Positions 17,368-24,669 of a stretch of DNA of 37,073 nt are shown here, one piece after another. The notes below the pieces were generated by a model. That model had not been told where the DNA came from. It ran no database searches and worked only from the letters and a program-made list of their open reading frames with translations. Numbering within the stretch: position 1 is the stretch's first letter; every line of letters begins with the position of its first letter. The stretch comes from Terriglobia bacterium (GTDB lineage Bacteria; Acidobacteriota; Terriglobia; Terriglobales; Acidobacteriaceae), in assembly GCA_020073215.1 (NCBI GenBank), contig JAIQFO010000047.1:1-37073 (forward strand). The letters are read 5' to 3'. The position numbers and the translations under genes were made by a program.

Positions 17368-18636
17368 CTATAAGGGTGATACGGTGAGCCTGGTTTCGAA
17401 GAACTCTTCTACCCGCATGAGTATCTCCGCACCGCTCTTAGCTTCGTAGATCGCCTTCCTGAGCGCCGCGCCTCCGGGAACGCCGTGGGTGAACCACGAG
17501 GCGAATTGCTTCATCTTGCCTTCCGCTCCGGGCATTCCTTCTTCCAGCAGCATTTGGAAGTAGGTGCGGATCATCTGGTAGCGATCGGTTTCGGTAGGTT
17601 CGTCGTAGGGTTTATGCAAAGGTGAAGCTTCCGGTATAGCCAGGGACGGGAAGGGCACGACTTTAGTCGTGCCGTCATTCAACGGAAAATCGAGGGCTTT
17701 AGCCCCTGAGGGGATTGCACCCTCAGCGGCTAAAGCCACGGTCAAGGGTTCGCCATGTTCGGCACGACTAAAGTCGTGCCCTTCCCGGTTCCTTCCCGTT
17801 TCACCGCCGGCACCCTCCATCCACGCTCGATACTGCTCGATCTGTCGGAAGATCCACGGGTTTGCCGGGGCCATGCGCCCGATCATTACGGCGTCGCAGC
17901 CAGTCTGGGCTACGATCGCGCAGGCGTCTTCGGGCGAGCGGATGTCGCCGTTGCCGATCACCGGAATCTTGACTGCCTGCTTGACGGAGGCGATCCATTC
18001 CCAGCGCGCGTTTCCGCTGTAGCCTTGCTCGCGGGTGCGGGCGTGCAGGGCAACCGCTCCCAGGCCGCAGCTTTCAGCCATGCGCGCCAGTTCGACGCAG
18101 ACGATTTCGTCGTCGTTCCATCCGGCACGGAATTTCACCGTGAAGGGAATCTTGACCGCAGCGCGCACGGCTTCGAAAATCTGGCGGATCAAGGGCAGAT
18201 CGCGCAGCAGGCCGGAGCCGCCGTTGCACTTCACGACTTTCTTGGCCGGGCAGCCGAGGTTCAGATCGACGAGGTCGAAGCCGAGGTCTTCCACCAGGCG
18301 CGCGGCATCGGCCAGCACAGCGGGACTACTGCCGAAGAGCTGGGCCGAGATGGGGTGCTCGTCTTCGTAAAAGTGAAGGTAGCGTCCCTGGACGCGCTGG
18401 TCGCGCAATACGCCGTCGGCCGAGGTGAACTCGGTCATGATCAGGCCGCATCCGCCAAGTTGCTTGATGAAGCGCCGAAAGACGGTGTCGGTCACCCCGG
18501 ACATCGGGGCGAGGACGGTGGCGGGCGAGATCGCAACGGTGCCTATTTTCAGGGAGGCAGGAAAAGCTTGTGTGGGGACGGGCGACTCGCCCGTCGTTGC
18601 CGCTGCTTTATCCGATTTGTCCCAGAACTTCTGCAC
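17368..18636 (-). CDS. dusB: tRNA-dihydrouridine synthase (DusB-like) with a repeat insert
   Basis: Flavoenzyme that reduces uridines in the tRNA D-loop. TIM-barrel motifs: VLAPMSGVTDTVFRRF (FMN site), MTEFTSADG, LNLGCPAKKVVKCNGGSGLL with the catalytic cysteine of GCP, KFRAGWND, ALHARTREQGYSGNARWEWI, VIGNGDIRSPEDA and MIGRMAPANPWIFRQI. The helical C-terminal domain (about 345-422) is normal. Between the two, residues about 284-330 are encoded by a 139-bp composite repeat (17648-17786) read in frame, and residues about 14-23 come from another repeat (18570-18596), so the 422-aa protein is about 80 longer than typical DusB. The frame stays open through both. The start is a GTG at 18636; the native start may have been nearer residue 28. 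Confidence 0.92.
   Translation of the reverse strand: MQKFWDKSDKAAATTGESPVPTQAFPASLKIGTVAISPATVLAPMSGVTDTVFRRFIKQLGGCGLIMTEFTSADGVLRDQRVQGRYLHFYEDEHPISAQLFGSSPAVLADAARLVEDLGFDLVDLNLGCPAKKVVKCNGGSGLLRDLPLIRQIFEAVRAAVKIPFTVKFRAGWNDDEIVCVELARMAESCGLGAVALHARTREQGYSGNARWEWIASVKQAVKIPVIGNGDIRSPEDACAIVAQTGCDAVMIGRMAPANPWIFRQIEQYRAWMEGAGGETGRNREGHDFSRAEHGEPLTVALAAEGAIPSGAKALDFPLNDGTTKVVPFPSLAIPEASPLHKPYDEPTETDRYQMIRTYFQMLLEEGMPGAEGKMKQFASWFTHGVPGGAALRKAIYEAKSGAEILMRVEEFFETRLTVSPL
17648..17786. mobile_element. 139-bp composite palindromic element inside dusB
   Basis: Bounded by a perfect 26-nt inverted repeat: GGGAAGGGCACGACTTTAG and onward at 17648-17673, and its exact reverse complement at 17761-17786. 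Each end is itself a palindrome with a CTAAAG core. The interior holds two more CTAAAG palindromes (17694-17705 and 17728-17737). It is translated on the minus strand as part of DusB, including the recurring peptide GHDFSRA. No clear target duplication at these exact ends. Confidence 0.8.
18570..18596. repeat. Double-hairpin family copy in the dusB 5' end
   Basis: GTGTGGGGACGGGCG, then CTCGCCCGTC: the first hairpin of the family. Translated on the minus strand it gives GESPVPT near the DusB N-terminus. Confidence 0.7.
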
Positions 18637-18700
18637 AGTTCGATTTTACGTCCGTTTCGAAGAGACGCTACAAATGAGTCCGGTGCCGACACCGGCGGCT

Positions 18701-18744
18701 GCCGAGCTGCGCTCAGCTTGGACGGGCGAGACGCCCGTCGCCAC
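18701..18744. repeat. Double-hairpin GC repeat upstream of dusB
   Basis: Both hairpins present in reverse order (minus orientation): CCGAGCTGCGCTCAGC, then GACGGGCGAGACGCCCGTC. It lies between the dusB start and the rpmE terminator. Confidence 0.75.
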
Positions 18745-18756
18745 ACCGGCATTACA

Positions 18757-18784
18757 AAAGTAAAGCCTCCCACCAGGGGAGGCT
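18757..18784 (-). terminator. Rho-independent terminator of rpmE
   Basis: On the minus strand an 8-bp stem AGCCTCCC/GGGAGGCT with a 5-nt loop is followed by TTACTTTT. It lies 25 nt after the rpmE stop codon. Confidence 0.8.
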
Positions 18785-18808
18785 CGAAATGCCGAATCTG
18801 CGCGCGAA

Positions 18809-19042
18809 TTACTTCTTCGCGGCTTCAGCTTTGGCGGCGTCGCTCTTGGCGTACTTGCGGCGGAAGCGCTCCACGCGGCCGGCGGTGTCCATGAGTTTCT
18901 GCTTGCCGGTAAAGAATGGGTGGCAGGCGGCGCAGATTTCTACGCTGATGTCGCCTTTGTGCGTGGAGCGGGTGACGAATGCGTTACCGCAGGCGCAATG
19001 CACGCGGATCTCACTGTAGCTGGGATGGATGGCTGCTTTCAT
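18809..19042 (-). CDS. rpmE: 50S ribosomal protein L31, zinc-binding form
   Basis: Component of the large ribosomal subunit. 77 aa. It begins MKAAIHPSYSEIRVHCACGN; the zinc-site cysteines are all present (CAC near residue 17, CAACHPFFTGKQKL near residues 35-48), so this is the C+ form, not the zinc-free paralogue. The Lys/Ala-rich tail (KSDAAKAEAAKK) extends the usual 66-70 aa. Single gene with its own terminator. Confidence 0.97.
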   Translation of the reverse strand: MKAAIHPSYSEIRVHCACGNAFVTRSTHKGDISVEICAACHPFFTGKQKLMDTAGRVERFRRKYAKSDAAKAEAAKK

Positions 19043-19106
19043 GTCAGTTCCGAAACCTCGATTCAGACATTTGATTCTACAGGAGTTGCGAAGGATTCAG
19101 CAACCC

Positions 19107-19166
19107 AGGTGTCAGGTCTCAGGAAAATCGTTGCATCTAAGAACCTGAGAGCTGACACCTGAGCCC
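19107..19166. repeat. Inverted pair of heptad arrays (TGANNNC type)
   Basis: Left arm 19107-19120 (AGGTGTC, AGGTCTC) is the near-perfect inverse of the right arm 19146-19166 (TGAGAGC, TGACACC, TGAGCCC). About 25 nt separate the arms. It lies between rpmE and the HU terminator. Confidence 0.7.
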
Positions 19167-19170
19167 TAAA

Positions 19171-19201
19171 CAACAAAACGGCAGGGCCGCTGCCCTGCCG
19201 T
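19171..19201 (-). terminator. Rho-independent terminator of the HU gene
   Basis: A 10-bp stem ACGGCAGGGC/GCCCTGCCGT with a 4-nt loop; on the minus strand it is followed by TTTGTTGTTT. It starts 28 nt after the HU stop codon. Confidence 0.88.
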
Positions 19202-19229
19202 CTTGCTTGTATCCAAGAATTCTGGGCCC

Positions 19230-19511
19230 CTACTTGCCTTTGTTGACTACCTTCTTGAGTTCGTTCCCGGGAGTGAATTTGGCGACTCTACGGGCTGCGA
19301 TCTTGATGGTGGCACCCGTCTGCGGGTTCCGGCCATTGCGGGCCTTGCGTTGGGAGACGGAGAACGTGCCGAATCCGATCAAGGCTACACGGTCCCCCTT
19401 TCGAAGGGCAGCGGTGACGCTGTCCACGGTAGTATCGATCGCGGTCGTGGCCTGCGCCTTGGAAATGTTGCAGGCTCCGGCGATCCGGTCAACCAGATCA
19501 GCTTTATTCAT
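19230..19511 (-). CDS. hup: HU-family DNA-binding protein
   Basis: Nucleoid-associated homodimer that bends DNA without strong sequence preference. 93 aa from the ATG at 19511, the standard length. MNKADLVDRIAGACNISKAQ at the N-terminus, the signature GFGTFSVSQRKARNGRNPQTG (given in two parts: GFGTFSVSQRKAR and NGRNPQTG) containing the Pro-tipped arm, and the C-terminal KFTPGNELKKVVN. AGGAGAG directly upstream fixes the ATG; the open frame from 19526 includes that site and should not be used. Terminator follows. Confidence 0.96.
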   Translation of the reverse strand: MNKADLVDRIAGACNISKAQATTAIDTTVDSVTAALRKGDRVALIGFGTFSVSQRKARNGRNPQTGATIKIAARRVAKFTPGNELKKVVNKGK

Positions 19512-19661
19512 GCTCTCTCCTGACACTAGTCGTTTCGGTTCCCGCGCATCAGCCGGGGAGGGAAAGCTCCAGGCGCGAGCACCGGCGATGGCTATTTTCT
19601 CCTAAGTTATGGGATTGTCAATGGGAAACACGTGCCTGTCGCTGCTTTTGAAACTCAGTCA

Positions 19662-19689
19662 GTACCCAGTACCCAGTTGCCGGTACCCA
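19662..19689. repeat. Heptad array, four units (GTACCCA type)
   Basis: GTACCCA, GTACCCA, GTTGCCG, GTACCCA in register. The complement of the unit (TGGGTAC) is also a unit of the array at 2555-2582. Confidence 0.8.
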
Positions 19690-19761
19690 GAAAAACCCGG
19701 ACCGACTACGGGCGTGCGTCCCAGCCTCCGCGGTCGCGGCTTGCAATCGGCTATCGGCCGC

Positions 19762-19800
19762 TTCTCCACGATTCTCCACAACCCGTCACCGCTCTCCACA
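19762..19800 (+). promoter_or_regulatory. Phased DnaA-box-like motifs (tentative)
   Basis: Three 9-mers, TTCTCCACG (19762), TTCTCCACA (19772) and CTCTCCACA (19792), differ from the DnaA consensus TTATCCACA by one or two bases. They are spaced 10 and 20 nt apart, on one helix face, 88 nt upstream of a DnaC-like helicase-loader gene. Binding is not shown by sequence alone. Confidence 0.35.
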
Positions 19801-19887
19801 GGATGTGCACAGTTAGGAACCGGTTTCGCCTTGCGGCGCGGGCGCCTTCGGGTGCAGAGTTAAATCAACACCACCGACTACAGAATT

Positions 19888-20688
19888 ATGAAGACAGCAG
19901 CCGAAGTTTGCCCGCTGTGTGCGGGCACAGGATGGAAGCCGGTTCCGGGAACGCCGGACGGCGGGGTCAAGCGCTGCGATTGCCTGTTGCGGGCGCGCGG
20001 CGGCGCCCTGATCGCGGCGGCGCGAATTCCCAAACGATATGAACATTGCGAGCTGTCGAACTTCGATTTTGAAGGACCGCTCTCACATCTTGAGCACGCG
20101 CGCATGGCAGCGTACCGATTCGTGGAAGAGTATCCAGTGGACAAGACAGGCTTGTTGCTGATCGGCAACGCAGGATCGGGAAAGACACACCTAGCGGTCG
20201 GCATCGCGAAGGCGCTGATCCAAGAAAAGGGAATCGAGTGCGTTTTCTACGATTATGCGGACTTGCTGAAGCAAATCCAAGACTCGTACAACCCCTCTGT
20301 ACAAACCACCGAACTGGGTTTGCTCCGGCCTGTGTTCGAGGCTGAAGTGCTGGTGCTCGATGACCTGGGTTCGGTGAGGCCCACTGACTGGCGATGGGAC
20401 ACGGTGCGCTTGATCCTGAATACGCGCTACAACGACGGCCGCACCACGATCATCACGACGAACTTTCCGAACAAACCTCCTGGCAAGCCTGGCGGGAAAC
20501 CCGCCGCGGACGATGAAGACGATTCACCTCCAAGAGCTAGTGCCCAAGACTCGTCGGACCAGGTGAAATACACTCTGGGCGATCGCATCGGCGAACCTAT
20601 GCGTTCCCGGCTGCACGAGATGTGCCGCATAGTAAAAATGGAGGGGCTCGACTACCGGAAGAAGTTTAAGAGGGCGCGCTTCGTATAG
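19888..20688 (+). CDS. DnaC/IstB-like AAA+ ATPase (putative helicase loader)
   Basis: Cytoplasmic AAA+ ATPase of the DnaC/DnaI/IstB group, 266 aa. N-terminal zinc-finger-like motif CPLCAGTGW...RCDC (C8, C11, C30, C32), then a linker typical of DnaI-type loaders (RIPKRYEHCELSNFD), Walker A GNAGSGKT (93-100), Walker B VLVLDDLGS, sensor-1 TIITTNFP, and a C-terminal DRIGEPMRSRLHEMCRIV with the sensor-2/arginine region. A Pro/Gly/Asp-rich insert (about residues 195-225) between sensor-1 and TLGDRIG is unusual for the family. No transposase is adjacent, so a replicative helicase-loader role is more likely than IS21 IstB; this is an inference. Confidence 0.85.
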   Translation: MKTAAEVCPLCAGTGWKPVPGTPDGGVKRCDCLLRARGGALIAAARIPKRYEHCELSNFDFEGPLSHLEHARMAAYRFVEEYPVDKTGLLLIGNAGSGKTHLAVGIAKALIQEKGIECVFYDYADLLKQIQDSYNPSVQTTELGLLRPVFEAEVLVLDDLGSVRPTDWRWDTVRLILNTRYNDGRTTIITTNFPNKPPGKPGGKPAADDEDDSPPRASAQDSSDQVKYTLGDRIGEPMRSRLHEMCRIVKMEGLDYRKKFKRARFV

Positions 20689-20806
20689 ACCGCCCTTTCA
20701 AACCTAGTTTTAATATGGCTGCAGGCAGCCTGCCGAACTTCGCTCGACTTGTTCGAACCGGGTGGCGGCCGTCCCTACGCGACCCAATCCGAATTAGAAT
20801 CGGCAA

Positions 20807-21997
20807 GTGCTGACCGAGCGCATCGAGTTCCGGCCGGAAGTTGACGCTGAAGTGTTTTCCGCGGTAGCCTCCGCCTCCGCCGTGTTCCTCCTGCGCGGCG
20901 AGGACGCGAACTCTGAGCCCTACGTCAGCAAAACGGCCAATTTGCGGAGGCGGCTGCAACGGCTGCTTTCTGTCCCCGAAGAGCGAACCAAGCGCCTCAA
21001 CCTGCGGGAGCGCGTCCGCTGGATCGAATACTCGCTGACCGGCTCCGACTTCGAATCGGGATTCCTCCTCTATCAAGCACTGCGCGCCGCCTTTCCGAAG
21101 ACCTACTCGAATCGCCTGCGGCTGCGGTTTGCTCCCTTGGTCAAGCTGCATCTGGAGAACGAATTTCCTCGCGCCTCGATCACGACGCGGCTGGGGCGAA
21201 TCTCGGGAAAAAATGTTTACTACGGACCGTTTGCGTCGCGGGTGGCTGCGGAAAGATTCATGAACGATGCGCTCGACTTTTTCAAGATGCGGCGCTGCGT
21301 CGAAGACCTCCATCCCGACCCGAAATTTCCGGGCTGCGTCTATTCCGAAATGAAGATGTGTTTGGCGCCCTGTTTTCGCGGCTGTACCGATGACGAGTAC
21401 CGCGCGGAAGTGGTGCGGGTCGAAGATTTTCTCGACTCGCGCGGCGAATCGCTGAAGCGGCAGATGGCGGCGGAGCGCGACGACGCCTCGTCGACAATGG
21501 AATTCGAGGCGGCCGCTGCGATTCACGCACAACTCGACAAACTCGCTCCCGTGTTGCAACAGTTGCCGGAGTTCGTCCGCCGCATTGACCAGCTGCACGC
21601 CGTGATCGTGCAAAGGTCCGTGCAGAAGTTGGGGCAGCCGGACAGCGTGGCTTTGTTCCGCGTCGACGGCGGTGTCATCGCGGGGCCGCTCGAGTTTCCG
21701 ATCTCTGCGAACGAACACACCAAGTCACAATCCATGGAAGCCCGCATCCAGGCCGCACTCACCGCATTTCCGGCCGCCAAGCCGGGCAGCGCTATCGAGC
21801 GGGTGGAGCATCTTGCGATCCTGAAGCGCTGGTGCTATCGCGGGACTCGAGCCGGTGAAATGTTCTTCGCTGACGCCAAAGGAGAGTTGCCGATGCGGCG
21901 CCTGGTACGGGGAATCGGACGAGTGTACAAAGGCGAAGCGCCGGAGGTCAGCGATCCGATGCACCGCAGAGACGCCGAGGGCGCCGAGAAGTCCTAG
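20807..21997 (+). CDS. UvrC-like protein: degenerate GIY-YIG plus UVR motif, no endonuclease half
   Basis: A 396-aa homologue of the N-terminal half of UvrC. Residues about 18-100 match the GIY-YIG domain, then come VYYGPFASRVAAERFMNDAL (about 140-160), the cysteine cluster CVYSEMKMCLAPCFRGC that in UvrC binds Fe-S or zinc, and a UVR-like helix MEFEAAAAIHAQLDKL. The C-terminal RNase-H-like nuclease and HhH domains are absent, so it cannot make the 5' incision of full UvrC. The nuclease residues look lost: AVF for GIY, YVSK for YIGK, and Leu where the catalytic Glu lies. It starts at GTG 20807. The last about 12 codons lie inside an intergenic-type repeat. The role is unclear; a regulatory or DNA-binding relative of UvrC/Cho is possible. 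Confidence 0.78.
   Translation: MLTERIEFRPEVDAEVFSAVASASAVFLLRGEDANSEPYVSKTANLRRRLQRLLSVPEERTKRLNLRERVRWIEYSLTGSDFESGFLLYQALRAAFPKTYSNRLRLRFAPLVKLHLENEFPRASITTRLGRISGKNVYYGPFASRVAAERFMNDALDFFKMRRCVEDLHPDPKFPGCVYSEMKMCLAPCFRGCTDDEYRAEVVRVEDFLDSRGESLKRQMAAERDDASSTMEFEAAAAIHAQLDKLAPVLQQLPEFVRRIDQLHAVIVQRSVQKLGQPDSVALFRVDGGVIAGPLEFPISANEHTKSQSMEARIQAALTAFPAAKPGSAIERVEHLAILKRWCYRGTRAGEMFFADAKGELPMRRLVRGIGRVYKGEAPEVSDPMHRRDAEGAEKS
21963..21988. repeat. Cagag-type repeat overlapping the uvrC-like stop
   Basis: ACCGCAGAGACGCCGAGGGC and following bases, built of 8-9-bp units ending in GAG. A near copy is at 33643-33669 inside mnmG, and AT-richer relatives are at 26528 and 26617. Here it encodes the last residues RRDAEGAEK. 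Confidence 0.65.
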
Positions 21998-22018
21998 GGC
22001 GAATTCATGCATTGATTT

Positions 22019-22084
22019 ACCACCGATACACGGAGTCACGGAAAAACCCAGACCAAAGGTGTGGTTTCTCGGGGTCTCGGTGGT
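22019..22084. repeat. Inverted repeat pair ACCACCGA...CGAG
   Basis: ACCACCGATACACGGAG at the left and CTCGGGGTCTCGGTGGT at the right can pair over most of their length. They lie in the 120-nt gap between the convergent uvrC-like and nuclease genes; the spacing could act as a bidirectional terminator, but there is no clear T-run. Confidence 0.55.
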
Positions 22085-22117
22085 AGATCCTGCTTTGGCG
22101 TTCTCCGGTGAAAGGCT

Positions 22118-23656
22118 TCACGCTGCCTGAACCGGCGCGCGCGCCGGCCTCTTCCGGAACACCACCCTGATCTCTTCCCGCCAGTGCTCGTCGATTCCGA
22201 GCACTTCCCAATCGATCTGCGGCGACAGATAACGGAGGATTGTGTCGGTGGTGGGATGCACGTGCAGAGCGGGCGCGACCAACATCAGTAGAGGCTTCTG
22301 GTGCGAGAGTTCGCGTTCTGGAAAATAACCGTATTGCGTAAACTCTCCTCGGCTCTGATGCCAGACGACGCGCGACCAGTAGTCCACGCCTTGCAGGGGA
22401 AGGTGGAGGTCTTCGTCGGCCTTGAGTTCGATGACGGCCAATCGCGCGTCGTGGGTTACGGCCAGAATGTCAATCATCGCTCGATCGGCTGCGGCGAAGG
22501 CGGGCACCTGAGCATAAACCGGTTCTGGCCGCAGCCGTCCGTCGAGCGCCGCCAGGTTCCGGACGACGAGCGATTCCAGCCAGCGTTCTGGATGCATTCG
22601 CCACAGCGCATGGTTCTTGGGACCATTTTTTTGCCGGACGGCCGCCGCCAGCCGCACCAGATCGGCAAATTGCGTTTCGTTCTCCGCGTCGAGGACGCGC
22701 TCCTCCAGCCCTACGCCAAACGCGATTTCCTCGCTGCTTTGAAAATTTCGCGGATCATGCGCAATCCGCGCCTGGGCAAATTCGAGGCCATGCCGCCGGA
22801 ATGAAACCAACGCCGGCGAGAGCACAACCACTTCCGCTTGCGGCAGGATTCCGCGAATACGCGCGATCGATCCGGCAAAGCGATCGCGTGCCAGCCCTTC
22901 ATCGACAGAATGCACCAGCCGGGTTGCCAGATTGCCGCGATCGCTGGTATCTAGTGGTACGAGTTCATCGTCGCGTTGGTCGAATTCGTACAAATGCCAT
23001 TTCGCCGCCGTTGGATGCAGATGCGCCATCCGCTGCTGGGTCAGCGTAGCCATGCCCTTCGGCACAACCATCGCCAGCCCTTCGACCACGCGGCGTTCCT
23101 GCTGCGCCAGTCGGCACGCCTCGAGCCAAAGAATGCCGCAGGTCAGCGCGCCGTCGACGGTCGATTGCGTCTCTTCATCGTTCACCCCAAGTACGGCTAG
23201 GGCGCGCTGTCCCTGGCGCAGCCAGCCGCGCAGGTAGGCGGGACCGAACGAGTGCTCGAGATCGATGCTGGTGGTGAGCCGAACCACGGTCCAGCCGGGA
23301 AGATTTCTTTCGAGCGTACGGCGCAACCGAGGCTCATAGGCAGAGCGGGCCGCTCGTCGCACGGCGGGAGAACGCCGATCGCGATCGCGGCAGAAGTCGA
23401 GCCGGGTCGGCCGATTCTGCCCCATGCGCTGCACTTGTAACCGCAGCGTTGTGGTCTTAACCTCCGCATCCAACACCCGCCGCACAAAATTGCGCTCGCT
23501 CGACCACAGGTGCAGCAGGCATTTGTTGTACTCACCGGAAATCGAATATTTCGACTCGGCCAAGTCGAAGGCGATCGCGCCGTCTTCCACCACCACCGCG
23601 GCATGTGCGCCGTCGAGGAAGTCTGTGAGCATCTGGCTGAGGGATTCTGGGGTCAC
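22118..23656 (-). CDS. Uncharacterised protein with C-terminal PD-(D/E)XK nuclease fold (predicted)
   Basis: A 512-aa soluble protein that I do not recognise as a named family. Residues about 355-440 show the order of a PD-(D/E)XK nuclease: E361 in a leading helix (WLESLVVRNLAALDG), D396 in AMIDILAV, E410-x-K412 in RLAVIELKADED, and Q422/Y426 in the following helix (LQGVDYWSRV). The N-terminal 350 residues are basic and rich in Arg, with AVVVEDGAIAFDLAESKYSI at the start and a long ARS AYEPRLRRTLERNLPGW segment; no known fold is evident. The family could be a DNA repair or defence nuclease, but no partner gene is adjacent. It is convergent with the uvrC-like gene. Function unknown; the nuclease call is an inference from motif order. 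Confidence 0.65.
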   Translation of the reverse strand: MTPESLSQMLTDFLDGAHAAVVVEDGAIAFDLAESKYSISGEYNKCLLHLWSSERNFVRRVLDAEVKTTTLRLQVQRMGQNRPTRLDFCRDRDRRSPAVRRAARSAYEPRLRRTLERNLPGWTVVRLTTSIDLEHSFGPAYLRGWLRQGQRALAVLGVNDEETQSTVDGALTCGILWLEACRLAQQERRVVEGLAMVVPKGMATLTQQRMAHLHPTAAKWHLYEFDQRDDELVPLDTSDRGNLATRLVHSVDEGLARDRFAGSIARIRGILPQAEVVVLSPALVSFRRHGLEFAQARIAHDPRNFQSSEEIAFGVGLEERVLDAENETQFADLVRLAAAVRQKNGPKNHALWRMHPERWLESLVVRNLAALDGRLRPEPVYAQVPAFAAADRAMIDILAVTHDARLAVIELKADEDLHLPLQGVDYWSRVVWHQSRGEFTQYGYFPERELSHQKPLLMLVAPALHVHPTTDTILRYLSPQIDWEVLGIDEHWREEIRVVFRKRPARAPVQAA

Positions 23657-23843
23657 AGATCCAAGCTATTCGCCGCGCCGAGAGTGAGTCAGTGATGGCT
23701 GTACCGCGAAAATGTTTGGTTTTGATCGGCTTATATCAGTCTGGCTTGTGTAATTTTGGTAATGCGTCATTCTTCGAGTTGCCGCAATTCGCCAAACGAG
23801 CGGCCGATTCTGGGATTGTGAGTCTATGGGGATTTTTCGTCAG

Positions 23844-24174
23844 CTATCGTAGACGGGCAAAAGCAAAAGTGATGGCCGAGTACGCCAGCAACCCGAGAAA
23901 ACCTACGGCAGCAATGCTTTCTGGGCTGAGCCAAACTACGTAGACGGTTGTGTTGGGGACCGTGTCAACCCCGCGCCACGCCCGATTAAAGTAGTTGATC
24001 AAAGCGATTGGGGTTCCAATAAGGAGCGTTGCATAACCGACGGCCAGCATTGCCTTCACGACAGGGTTGGCTTGTGCGTGAGGAATCGAGGTTCGGCAGG
24101 ATTAGCGCGGCGCCCCAGAGGAAAAGGAACCAAGCGAGAGCAACCCTACCGAGCGTCAGCCGAGATAGAAGCAT
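23844..24174 (-). pseudogene. Small membrane protein, probably frameshifted
   Basis: Two overlapping minus-strand frames look like halves of one protein. The first (ATG 24174) gives LLSRLTLGRVALAWFLFLWG, then AALILPNLDS; the second, to the stop at 23844, gives PHAQANPVVKAMLAVGYATL and two further TM segments ending AFARLR. Joining them near 24085-24105 needs one extra base and yields about 110 aa with three TM helices. The span of 331 nt is 3n+1. The C-terminal half alone (71 aa from ATG 24059) could be translated. No family recognised; the alternative is two real short genes. Confidence 0.45.
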
Positions 24175-24279
24175 TTCGTGTGAATAATAACGCCGATACC
24201 CGATACCTGTCGTTAACAAAGGCGATTTCAGTAATTGAGAATTGTTGGTGAAATGTGGATTTATGGACAGTAACGGCTC

Positions 24280-24669
24280 TCACTTCAGTGGCGGGTAATT
24301 GGGCGGGAACGGAACTGGATCGCGAAAGCTTTCGCTCCAAGTCCTCGCACCCTGGAACCAGCCCGCTAGCACGGATAACAACACGAGTTTCCCGACCACG
24401 GCGACCCAGCGATGAGACTCTTGTGCTAACAGATCGGCAGTAGTGATTCCCAATCCCAACGCAAGTCCAAAGCCAAACACCCCGAACATCAGGATGTACC
24501 GCAGCTTGCCCATTTGCTTTATCCGTTCTCGTCTACTGGTGCGATCTTCGGGCTGTCCCCTGAAGACTGCAAAGAATGCAAAACCAAACAGATGAAGGCA
24601 ATAGGCCCAAATTCCCATCCAAGCAAGGGCAACGGCAATCCCAACAATGATGAAGACGAACTCGCGCAC
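24280..24669 (-). CDS. Small hypothetical membrane protein
   Basis: 129 aa, three hydrophobic segments (FVFIIVGIAVALAWMGIWAY; YILMFGVFGFGLALGLGITT; WVAVVGKLVLLSVLAGWF) with a basic loop QPEDRTSRRERIKQMGKLR between the first two, and a Pro-rich tail PVPFPPNYPPLK. Starts at GTG 24669. The neighbouring gene (23844-24174) is a similar small membrane protein. Not recognised as a named family; coding is supported by the amphipathic/hydrophobic pattern only. Confidence 0.6.
   Translation of the reverse strand: MREFVFIIVGIAVALAWMGIWAYCLHLFGFAFFAVFRGQPEDRTSRRERIKQMGKLRYILMFGVFGFGLALGLGITTADLLAQESHRWVAVVGKLVLLSVLAGWFQGARTWSESFRDPVPFPPNYPPLK

Larger units (their letters stand above)
19512..19887. other. 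376-nt gene-free region upstream of the DnaC-like gene
   Basis: No supportable coding frame. It holds one heptad array (19662-19689) and a short cluster of DnaA-box-like 9-mers (19762-19800), described separately. It separates the divergent HU and DnaC-like genes, so both promoters should lie here, but I see no convincing -35/-10 pair. Confidence 0.6.

Noticed and set aside
17755..18894. 379-codon plus-strand frame opposite dusB
   Set aside because: The minus strand encodes all DusB motifs here; this frame has none and spans a repeat region.
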